From Planctomycetota bacterium (GTDB lineage: Bacteria; Planctomycetota; Phycisphaerae; Sedimentisphaerales; Anaerobacaceae), in contig VRUK01000027.1 of NCBI GenBank assembly GCA_019456195.1, positions 1 through 55,102 on the forward strand: a DNA stretch of 55,102 nucleotides. Direction: 5' to 3'. Both the position numbers and the translations under genes were made by a program. The notes below the pieces were generated by a model. It ran no database searches and had not been told where the DNA came from. It was given only the letters and a program-made list of their open reading frames with translations. How positions within the stretch are numbered: the first letter of the stretch is position 1; each line of letters begins with the position of its first letter. Positions 17,120 through 24,196 of the stretch are shown piece by piece.

Positions 17120-18514
17120 ATGAACAATAAGATTATAATTGCAATTATTATCATGGTAACGCTGGGTATTTTTGCATGGTTGGTGGATTACGGATGGCAA
17201 AATCGATACGGCTCACCCGAAACTTATCAGGAAATTCTGCCAAAGACCCTTACGGTCAACTACCATGATGAAGATTTGGCTTTGAAAGAAGGTGATGTAT
17301 TCGCTGTTCCAATATGGCAGAAGATACTCGCTGTCGAACTCGAATTAAGCCATCAGATAACTGAAAAACCCTGGCCTAAAGGGCTTATTCCTGCTGTTAA
17401 GGTCCAGGCATTCCACAATGGAAAAGATATATATTTTAAGATGACATGGGAAGATGACCATGCCAATACGACGATCTCAGTTGATGCTTTTACGGATGGT
17501 TGCGCCGTGGCTGTACCTTTAGATGCAAATGCGCCTCTGCGTTCGATTATGATGGGCTTCTCCAGTCCGGTTAATATCTGGCACTGGAAAGCGGAGAAAG
17601 ACATACTTTATTGGCAGGGTAAAACAAATCTTCAAACGGTTTATTCTGATTTCACTTATCCTTTTGAAAATGAAGAGATTCTCTCTGTAAGTATTCCGGA
17701 GCTTAAAAGTGCCGTAACCGATCTGCTGGCCCAAAGAGCCGGCTCTCTAACACGTAAAGACAAACAGGTAGTTCAAGGCCGGGGTGTATGGCACAACGGG
17801 ACCTGGAGCGTACTCTTTAAAAGGTCGCTTAAAACCGACAATTCACAACAAGACTGCCAGTTTCCATGGGGCAAACACTCGGCATCCTTTGCCGTCTGGG
17901 ATGGAAATCAAAATGATCGCGGCTCTCGTAAATCATTAAGTGCCTGGGTGAATTTACAAATAGAGTCGCCGAAGCCTGCAAACGCTCAGGTTAAAGGCAG
18001 CAACAGCAATACTAATGTTCACAAAACGTCATGGCTCGGGAAGTTGGGAGCATTTTCATTGCTGAGCACAGCAAATGGAGCAACTTCGGAAAGCCAATCA
18101 ATTGAGGTCGAAAAAGAGCCAAGAATCATTGATATTACAGCCAAACGTTTTGAATATACGCCCAATAGAATATCTGTTCAAAAAGGTGAGCTTGTTACAA
18201 TTAGAATGGAGTCACTTGATGTCACGCATGGATTATATCTGGATGGTTATGGAATTAATATTAAAGCCCGGCCGGGACTTATTGGCAAAGCGACTTTCAT
18301 AGCGGATAAAACGGGCCGTTTCTCTTTCAGATGTTCGGAGACTTGCGGAGAATTCCACCCTTATATGATAGGGTTTTTCGATGTTTCACCAAACAATCGT
18401 TTCAATTTATTCGTTTGGATAATAGGCATCACATTTATGATAATATTGGGTTTTGTCTTACTCAAAGGCAAACAAGAAAAGGGAGTCGAAACAAATGTCG
18501 CAGCAGAACAATAA
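17120..18514 (+). CDS. Heme-b gamma subunit fused to a CuA-type cupredoxin domain
   Basis: A 464-residue membrane-anchored protein. An N-terminal helix (residues 4-22) is followed by an ethylbenzene-dehydrogenase-type heme-b domain (about 45-285). That domain's axial ligands are probably Met144 or Met145 (SIMMGF) and Lys271 (SRKSLSAW), by analogy with EbdC Met/Lys coordination; the FAVWDGNQNDRGSRKSLSAW region is characteristic. After a polar linker, residues 335-423 form a cupredoxin with a full CuA ligand set: His370, Cys405, Glu407, Cys409, His413 and Met416, the C-x-E-x-C-x3-H-x2-M pattern of cytochrome oxidase subunit II. A C-terminal helix (430-450) anchors it again. It would carry electrons from the beta subunit via heme b to a binuclear copper site. 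Confidence 0.82.
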   Translation: MNNKIIIAIIIMVTLGIFAWLVDYGWQNRYGSPETYQEILPKTLTVNYHDEDLALKEGDVFAVPIWQKILAVELELSHQITEKPWPKGLIPAVKVQAFHNGKDIYFKMTWEDDHANTTISVDAFTDGCAVAVPLDANAPLRSIMMGFSSPVNIWHWKAEKDILYWQGKTNLQTVYSDFTYPFENEEILSVSIPELKSAVTDLLAQRAGSLTRKDKQVVQGRGVWHNGTWSVLFKRSLKTDNSQQDCQFPWGKHSASFAVWDGNQNDRGSRKSLSAWVNLQIESPKPANAQVKGSNSNTNVHKTSWLGKLGAFSLLSTANGATSESQSIEVEKEPRIIDITAKRFEYTPNRISVQKGELVTIRMESLDVTHGLYLDGYGINIKARPGLIGKATFIADKTGRFSFRCSETCGEFHPYMIGFFDVSPNNRFNLFVWIIGITFMIILGFVLLKGKQEKGVETNVAAEQ

Positions 18515-19919
18515 AAATCAAAAGCTTCTCGGACTTTTCCCCTTAAACTGGCGCTTTGATCTGGCTTCGATACCGGGTGTGCGCTGGCTGCTGAAGCAAA
18601 GATGGTTTCCCATGATTATCATCCTCATAAATATGTTCCTTTTCATGGTAATACTCATGAGTGGTGTTATGGGAGGATTTTCTTCTGGTAACTACAGTTT
18701 CGGTATTATGTTTGTGTGGATACTTTGGTGGGTCCTGCTGATGATGCTTCTTGTCCCTGTTTTCAGCAGGACATGGTGCATGATATGTCCTCTGCCGTCG
18801 TTCGGGGAATGGCTGCAGCGACTGAGAATTTTCGGCGTGAATAACAAGCTCGGCGGTTTGAACATAAAGTGGCCTCGACAGCTTCGCAATATGTGGGTGA
18901 TGAATTTTCTTTTCCTGGGCACTACATTCTTCAGCGGTTTTTTTACGGTCAAGCCTTTAGCCACTTTCTTCCTGCTGGGAGGAATTATTGTTCTTGGGAT
19001 AGTTCTTTCATTGATCTTCGAGAAAAGATCTTTTTGTTTGTATGTATGCCCCGTCAGCGGCTTTCAAGGGCTTTACTCGAATATGGCAATGACGGAAATA
19101 AGAGTTAAGGACCCAAATATATGTGCCAAACATAAGAAAAAGACATGTGAGACGGGCAACATAAAAGGATACGGTTGTCCCTGGCTGTTGCAGCCTCACA
19201 GCTTTAAGCGAAACACTTATTGCGGAATGTGTCTTGAGTGTTTCAAGACCTGTCCTTTTGATAATATGGCTTTTAACCTCAGGCCGCCTGGCACTGATAT
19301 ACTTGTCAATGAAAAACGAGGTCTTGATGAAGCGTGGAAAAGTTTCATTATGCTCGCAATTGCGGTTATGTTTTATGTTGCCATGATGGGACCGTGGGGG
19401 CTGCTCAAGGACTGGGTACGCGGAAACACTTTCACAGGATGGTTGAAGTTCATATCATTGCATACTACATTTGCTCTTGTGATTATACCGGGGATCTTTT
19501 TTGTTTTCGCTTGGTTATCGAAGCGTTTTAGCGGTCTTAAAGAGATCAGTCTTAAGGCCGTATTTGTCAATCTTTCCTATTGTCTTATCCCGATGGGTTT
19601 AGCGGCGTGGATTGCATTTAGCTTCGGTTTCCTGCTGCCAAATGGCTCATATATTTTACATATTCTCTCTGATCCGTTTGCGCTAGGCTGGAATCTGGTA
19701 GGTACTGCCAATATTCCATGGACCCCTGTCGCAACCGGCTGGCTCGTTCCGCTGCAGTTTGCTACTTTGTTTGGAGGTTACATCGTCTCTGCAGATTATG
19801 GCTACAAGTTGTCCTTACAGACGTACATTGACCCTGCCGCGGCCAAGCGAGGATTTGTTCCGCTGCTTGTTTTATTAACACTCGTAGTAATTGCATTTGG
19901 ATGGTTATACGGAGGCTAA
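18495..19919 (+). CDS. Membrane polyferredoxin (NapH/NosR-like 4Fe-4S protein)
   Basis: About 474 residues with several membrane helices. The cytoplasm-facing motif CMICPLPSFGEW and later CLYVCPVSGFQG resemble the CxxxCP motifs of NapH, NosR and CcoG-type proteins. A soluble ferredoxin-like loop follows with CAKHKKKTC and CGMCLECFKTCPF, the latter a clear 4Fe-4S site. The ATG at 18495 has GGGAG nine bases upstream and overlaps the preceding gene by 20 bases; an in-frame TTG at 18453 is less likely. Proteins of this kind pass electrons between quinol and periplasmic partners or support copper-site assembly, so it may link the CuA proteins to the quinone pool. This role is inferred. Confidence 0.75.
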   Translation: MSQQNNKNQKLLGLFPLNWRFDLASIPGVRWLLKQRWFPMIIILINMFLFMVILMSGVMGGFSSGNYSFGIMFVWILWWVLLMMLLVPVFSRTWCMICPLPSFGEWLQRLRIFGVNNKLGGLNIKWPRQLRNMWVMNFLFLGTTFFSGFFTVKPLATFFLLGGIIVLGIVLSLIFEKRSFCLYVCPVSGFQGLYSNMAMTEIRVKDPNICAKHKKKTCETGNIKGYGCPWLLQPHSFKRNTYCGMCLECFKTCPFDNMAFNLRPPGTDILVNEKRGLDEAWKSFIMLAIAVMFYVAMMGPWGLLKDWVRGNTFTGWLKFISLHTTFALVIIPGIFFVFAWLSKRFSGLKEISLKAVFVNLSYCLIPMGLAAWIAFSFGFLLPNGSYILHILSDPFALGWNLVGTANIPWTPVATGWLVPLQFATLFGGYIVSADYGYKLSLQTYIDPAAAKRGFVPLLVLLTLVVIAFGWLYGG

Positions 19920-19925
19920 ATATCA

Positions 19926-20315
19926 ATGAAAACAAAAACGATCCTTACTGTTGCTATGCTTTTGGCGTGCACGATTGGTCCTATCGTTATAACATTAGCG
20001 TATGAATCTTATCGAACACAAGACCTGACGGCCGAAATACTGGCACGCGCGCCGGAGAGGGGAAATTTCTCTCCACGGGTTGTTAAAGTTCCGCTTGGCC
20101 AGAAGGTTAAACTGCGTATCAGAAACGTTGATACCGTTATGCATGGTTTTGCAATTCCTGCTCTGGAAGTTGATGCAGGCGAAATAAAGGCAGGGCACTA
20201 TTCAATTTTAGAATTCACACCCGAAAAGCCGGGAGAATATGATTTTTACTGCACAGTATGGTGCAGTGAATTTCATCTTCAGATGAGAGGGCTGCTGGTG
20301 GTTAGCGCCCAATAA
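19926..20315 (+). CDS. Membrane-anchored CuA-type cupredoxin
   Basis: A 129-residue single-domain protein with an N-terminal hydrophobic anchor or signal (residues 5-25). The cupredoxin core contains His73 (VMHGFAI) and Cys109-x3-Cys113-x3-His117-x2-Met120 in FYCTVWCSEFHLQM. This is a CuA binuclear copper motif as in COX2 and NosZ; the bridging-carbonyl position is Val rather than Glu, which is tolerated because only the backbone is used. It lies six bases after the polyferredoxin gene and is the second CuA domain of this operon. It could accept electrons from the fused gamma subunit. Confidence 0.82.
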   Translation: MKTKTILTVAMLLACTIGPIVITLAYESYRTQDLTAEILARAPERGNFSPRVVKVPLGQKVKLRIRNVDTVMHGFAIPALEVDAGEIKAGHYSILEFTPEKPGEYDFYCTVWCSEFHLQMRGLLVVSAQ

Positions 20316-20317
20316 GA

Positions 20318-20749
20318 ATGAAATTATCAAGAGTTTTAGCCATATTTATCATGCTCCTCGGCTTAAGCGTAGCGTTCATTCCTAAATATATCTTTCCAAT
20401 CTGTGAGTCTGACAATCTCGGACTTTTTAACTCTTTCCAACCAGTCATGCGTTGTTTCTGGTTTGGACGGACAGAAATTCTTTTTGGCTTGTTAGTTGTT
20501 CTTGCCGGTCTGATTCTTTTATATCGGCCAACACCTGATACTCACTTTTCCATAGGTGCTTTGCTTATTGGCCTGGGATTGGCTATAATACTGGTTTCCG
20601 TAAATACGGTTATCGGCAGCACATGTGGGCATAAAGGCTCGCTCTGCCAAATTGGGACTAAACCGGCTGAACGTATCGCTGGTGCGCTCACAATAGTCTT
20701 CGGATTGGTTCTGGTGGTTTTTTCCGGCAAGAGGTACAAACAGAAATGA
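20318..20749 (+). CDS. DUF4418-like four-helix membrane protein
   Basis: A 143-residue integral membrane protein with four predicted helices. It has the arrangement I associate with DUF4418: an early Pro-rich FIPKYIFPICE segment with Cys, then MRCFWFGRTEILFGLLVVLAGL, and a later CGHKGSLCQIGTKP loop. The paired Cys residues on one side of the membrane suggest metal or redox handling. It starts three bases after the CuA gene and overlaps the permease start by four bases. Such proteins often neighbour FtsX-type permeases. Molecular function is not known. Confidence 0.7.
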   Translation: MKLSRVLAIFIMLLGLSVAFIPKYIFPICESDNLGLFNSFQPVMRCFWFGRTEILFGLLVVLAGLILLYRPTPDTHFSIGALLIGLGLAIILVSVNTVIGSTCGHKGSLCQIGTKPAERIAGALTIVFGLVLVVFSGKRYKQK

Positions 20750-21957
20750 ACGGCTGGTACCTGGCTTTGAGTCAAATTAAACGCAATCCCTTGCGCTCAG
20801 GATTAATGGCAATCGGAGTCGTTATTGCGGCGGCAGTTATGACCGGAGTGGCTCTTTTGATAGCAGGAGTCAATGAAGGCATGACAAACACGGCAAAGCG
20901 ATTGGGGGCGGATTTAATGGTTGTGCCAAGAGGCGAAAAAATTGCTCAGCAATTCAATGAGGCCTTGATTACCGGCAAACCTGCTACGTTCTATCTTGAA
21001 CAAGCAACCGTCGAAAAAATATCCAAAGTGCCCGGTGTTACAAATGTATCCACTCATATTTTCGTTGAAACACTTACAAATGCTCGATGCTGTGCCGGAA
21101 AATTCTTTATCGTTGGTTTCAATCCTGAAACAGATTTTACAGTAACACCATGGCTTAAAGATGATGTCTCCTTACTTACAACTAACGTGAACAACTGGAT
21201 GATAGTTGGAGATAGAATACTCCTCCACAAAGGGGATATTGCCGAATTTTATGGAATGCCGTTCACCGTTGCCGGCGTTTTGGAACCTACCGGTACCGGG
21301 ATGGATTGGACAATTTATATTTCTCAGAAGTCATTACGGAAGATGGTATCCGGTTCCAGGACAAAGGCTGAAATGCCGTTGCGGATTTCAGAAGGGGATG
21401 TCTCGGCTGTGTTTATCAAGGCCAAGCCTGGAGTCGATCTAATTGATCTTGCTGAAAAAATAGAGCAAACAGCTCCGGAAGCGCAGGCAATACTTTCATC
21501 GGCAGTTGCTAAACTCGCCAGAAGTCAGTTGTCAAAGATTGCTGGTTTACTCGGCTGTATTGTCATAGGCCTGTGGGCGATGGCGCTGACCTTAAGTGGT
21601 GTGGTTTTCTCCATGGCAGTAAGAGAGCGCCGCAGTCAGTTAGGACTGCTCGTAGCCAAAGGGGCGGAAAAACGCTTTGTGTTCGGCATGTTAACTAAAG
21701 AATCTGTTATGATAGCGGCACCTTCAAGTTTGTCCGGATGTATTGTCGGCTTGCTCGTTGTTATTTCTTTCAGAGAACTGTTGTCCAATGCTCTTGGCGC
21801 CTCAGATGTCCTGCCGGCTGCTGTCACCACGGCTGCCTTTATCGCGGCATTCAGCATTTTTGGTACTCTCTCTGCCGTAATTACAGCAATAATACCTGTT
21901 ATACCTATATTAAGAATAGAGCCTTATGAAGCTATCAAACAGGGAAAAACAACATGA
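20746..21957 (+). CDS. FtsX/MacB-like ABC transporter permease
   Basis: A 403-residue permease with the MacB/LolC layout: an N-terminal helix (about 18-40), a large extracytoplasmic domain (about 45-260) and three C-terminal helices (about 265-395). The periplasmic domain contains adjacent cysteines in TNARCCAGKFFIVGFNP, a possible metal-binding feature. The start overlaps the DUF4418 gene and the end overlaps the ATPase gene, each by four bases, so the three form one translational unit. Position in a copper and Mo redox operon suggests a role in assembling or exporting components for it rather than in drug efflux. That role is inferred. Confidence 0.82.
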   Translation: MNGWYLALSQIKRNPLRSGLMAIGVVIAAAVMTGVALLIAGVNEGMTNTAKRLGADLMVVPRGEKIAQQFNEALITGKPATFYLEQATVEKISKVPGVTNVSTHIFVETLTNARCCAGKFFIVGFNPETDFTVTPWLKDDVSLLTTNVNNWMIVGDRILLHKGDIAEFYGMPFTVAGVLEPTGTGMDWTIYISQKSLRKMVSGSRTKAEMPLRISEGDVSAVFIKAKPGVDLIDLAEKIEQTAPEAQAILSSAVAKLARSQLSKIAGLLGCIVIGLWAMALTLSGVVFSMAVRERRSQLGLLVAKGAEKRFVFGMLTKESVMIAAPSSLSGCIVGLLVVISFRELLSNALGASDVLPAAVTTAAFIAAFSIFGTLSAVITAIIPVIPILRIEPYEAIKQGKTT

Positions 21958-22709
21958 TTTCAACAATAAACGTGACTAAATCTTATACGGGTCAAAATGG
22001 AACAATTACAGTCCTTGGCAGAGTCAACATCAAGGTTGCCCGCGGTGACTTTGTTGCCGTCATAGGCCGTTCAGGTGCCGGTAAATCCACGCTTCTTGGT
22101 GTAATGGGTGGATTGCTAAAACCTTCGAGTGGCGAAGTTTTTCTCGATGGTAAGTCTCTGTGGCAGCTTGACCAGCGGGCAAGGGCACGTGTTCGTGCTC
22201 AAAAAATTGGTTTTGTTTTTCAAAACGCTTCTGTTATCCGCTCTCTAACGGTGCTCGAAAATGTGCTTTTGCCGCAAACTTTTCTTCCGAAACCAGTCAC
22301 TCCGGATTTGTCCCGGGCGACGAATCTCGTCGAGTTGATGGGAATTGAGAGCAAAATCCATGCATACTCAGATCAACTATCAGGTGGAGAACAACGCCGG
22401 GTAGCAATAGCAAGCGCCCTGATGAACAATCCTTCCTTGCTATTGGCTGATGAGCCTACAGGCGACCTGGACACAGAGACTGAATCAGAGATCATGAACT
22501 TCTTTCTGGATTTGAGGCGTAGGGGAACAACTATTGTAATGGTCACTCATAATTATCAACTGGCCTGTTACGCCGATAGAATATTAGAAATGGATAGTGG
22601 CTCTATTGTAGAGCTGTCACCACGAACCGAAGCCTGCAAATCATCCGATTTCAGTTCGCCACTTCCCAACGAGTCCCAGGCAAATACTGAAAAGGAATCC
22701 CGCTTTTGA
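21954..22709 (+). CDS. ABC transporter ATPase (LolD/MacB family)
   Basis: A 251-residue nucleotide-binding subunit pairing with the permease upstream. Walker A is GRSGAGKSTLL (about residue 37), the Q-loop is FVFQNASV, the signature is LSGGEQRR and Walker B is LLLADEPTGDLD, followed by the H-loop MVTHN. The DEPTGDLDTETE form is typical of the LolD/FtsE/MacB branch. The final 35 residues are a polar extension not expected in the family. The stop overlaps the following lipoprotein gene. Confidence 0.9.
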   Translation: MISTINVTKSYTGQNGTITVLGRVNIKVARGDFVAVIGRSGAGKSTLLGVMGGLLKPSSGEVFLDGKSLWQLDQRARARVRAQKIGFVFQNASVIRSLTVLENVLLPQTFLPKPVTPDLSRATNLVELMGIESKIHAYSDQLSGGEQRRVAIASALMNNPSLLLADEPTGDLDTETESEIMNFFLDLRRRGTTIVMVTHNYQLACYADRILEMDSGSIVELSPRTEACKSSDFSSPLPNESQANTEKESRF

Positions 22710-23854
22710 ACCGAATGATTCTTTATATAGCCTTACTGGTTACTGTCTTCCTCGGCGGTTGTTCTAAAGAACCAGAGGACCACCGTTTAATCTGGAGTTT
22801 CAAAACCGGTGATGTCATGCCGACCTGTCCGACTATTGCTCCCGATGGCACAATCTATATAGGCTCTCATGATTGTTATTTCTATTCCATCAATAAAGAC
22901 GGCAAAATGAACTGGCGCTTCAAAACCGGCGATTTCGTGCATGGCACTCCGGCCCTGGATCATAATGGCAACATTTACTTTGGCTCATTCGACGGCTATG
23001 TTTATGCCCTGAATCCCGAGGGTAAGGAACTCTGGAGATTTAAAACCGAGGACAAAATCGAATCATCTCCGGCCATAGGTTCTGGTGATACACTCTATGT
23101 CTCCTCCGACGATAGTTACATTTACGCTTTGGATTTAAATAACGGTAATTTGCAATGGAAGTTACAGACAGAAGGCAAAGTGGCTTCTTCACCCGCCATC
23201 GGCTCAGATGGTTGCGTCTATGTCGGCTCCGGCGACCATCATCTCTATGCAATAAATCCGGACGGTACTATTCGGTGGAAATTCAAGACTGCCGGTAAGG
23301 TTCTCTCGTCACCGGCACTCGACAGCAATGGCTCGATATATTTTGGTTCAAACGACGGACGACTATATGCAGTAACATCCGATGGTACCGAAAAATGGCA
23401 GTTCAACACTGGAGATAGTGTATTTGCATCACCTTCAATCGGTCCGGATGGAACTATCTATATCGGCTCTTTGAGTCGATATTTTTATGCCCTGTCACCC
23501 CAGGGCCGACTAAAATGGAAATTCAACACACGAGACTGGGTAATATCTTCAGCATCTATCGGTGCCGATGGATCAGTATATGTCGGCTCGTATAACCATT
23601 GCCTATATGCGTTTAGAGATAACGGGCGGGTATTATGGAAATTCAAAACACAAAAGTTTGTATTCTCGTCGCCATCTATATGCTCTGATGGTTTGCTGTT
23701 GGTCGGTTCAGATGATGGCATGCTCTACGCTCTTCGTACAGAAAGCAAAGGACTCGCGATTTCGCCATGGCCGAAGTTTCGAGCGAACACTGCCAATAGC
23801 GGCTCCAGCCTTGCTTCATGCCAGAATCAACAAGATCAGCCACAAAAAAAATAA
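22706..23854 (+). CDS. Lipoprotein with an eight-bladed PQQ-like beta-propeller
   Basis: A 382-residue exported protein starting at TTG 22706 (an ATG three codons later is possible). The signal ends in lipobox LGGC (Cys20). Eight tandem repeats of about 40 residues follow, each beginning W-x-F-x-T and containing SPAIGSDGxxYVGSxDxxLYA, which predicts a closed eight-bladed propeller. The alcohol-dehydrogenase PQQ ligands are not evident, so it is probably a binding or scaffold propeller like BamB rather than an enzyme. It is the last gene of the operon and overlaps the ATPase gene. It may present or assemble the copper and Mo complex on the membrane surface. Confidence 0.8.
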   Translation: MNRMILYIALLVTVFLGGCSKEPEDHRLIWSFKTGDVMPTCPTIAPDGTIYIGSHDCYFYSINKDGKMNWRFKTGDFVHGTPALDHNGNIYFGSFDGYVYALNPEGKELWRFKTEDKIESSPAIGSGDTLYVSSDDSYIYALDLNNGNLQWKLQTEGKVASSPAIGSDGCVYVGSGDHHLYAINPDGTIRWKFKTAGKVLSSPALDSNGSIYFGSNDGRLYAVTSDGTEKWQFNTGDSVFASPSIGPDGTIYIGSLSRYFYALSPQGRLKWKFNTRDWVISSASIGADGSVYVGSYNHCLYAFRDNGRVLWKFKTQKFVFSSPSICSDGLLLVGSDDGMLYALRTESKGLAISPWPKFRANTANSGSSLASCQNQQDQPQKK

Positions 23855-23984
23855 TCCACTCTATGCATATCCTTTGATATCAATGTAAGTTATCGATCAT
23901 AGATCCAGGAAAAAGACATAATGAGCAGACGATTTCAAGCTCTACTGGTTCAAGTCCCGTACGGTTCTCGCAAAGGTACCCTGA

Positions 23985-24066
23985 CTTATCTTGCCGTGGA
24001 CGATTTTCACAATTAAAAGGGGCAGGCGTTCCATTTTTTAGGGCAAGATAAGCGTAGAACAAGGTA
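23985..24066 (+). repeat. Interspersed repeat with hairpin ends, copy A
   Basis: It starts CTTATCTTGCC (23985-23995) and has its reverse complement GGCAAGATAAG within 24041-24052, so the element can fold back. A diverged second copy in the same orientation lies at 27071-27153; together they bracket the 24197-26863 gene. Confidence 0.65.
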
Positions 24067-24131
24067 AGGTTTAATAGGCTCTGCTGGTTTTCGCTTGATT
24101 CTCTGTGAGTTTTATAAACACTTATGGAGAA

Positions 24132-24167
24132 TAAAAACAGGGCTGAAATTATCATTCCCAGCCCTGT
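24132..24167 (-). terminator. Rho-independent terminator of the 24197-26863 gene
   Basis: On the minus strand a perfect nine-base stem ACAGGGCTG/CAGCCCTGT with a 13-base loop is followed by TTTTTATT. It lies about 30 bases past the stop codon. Confidence 0.85.
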
Positions 24168-24196
24168 CTTCATAACACCGCTTTGGCAGGTGGTGT

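Larger units (their letters stand above)
23855..24196. other. Intergenic region between convergent operons, with a repeat and a terminator
   Basis: No supported gene. The region holds repeat copy A (23985-24066) and the terminator of the minus-strand gene (24132-24167). The stretch 23955-23970 contains TGGTTCAAGTCC, a T-arm-like block, but no full tRNA fold. Confidence 0.5.

Noticed and set aside
22706..23854. PQQ-dependent alcohol dehydrogenase
   Set aside because: Repeats are of the generic propeller type; no quinone ligands or heme motif are seen.
23941..23990. tRNA-like fragment (TGGTTCAAGTCC)
   Set aside because: Only the T-arm block fits; no acceptor, D-arm or anticodon arm can be folded, so neither a tRNA nor a sure attachment site.
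23880..24173. 97-codon minus-strand open frame after the propeller gene
   Set aside because: It runs through a fold-back repeat and the terminator of the neighbouring gene; its GLEPVE segment is just the reverse of a T-arm-like sequence.
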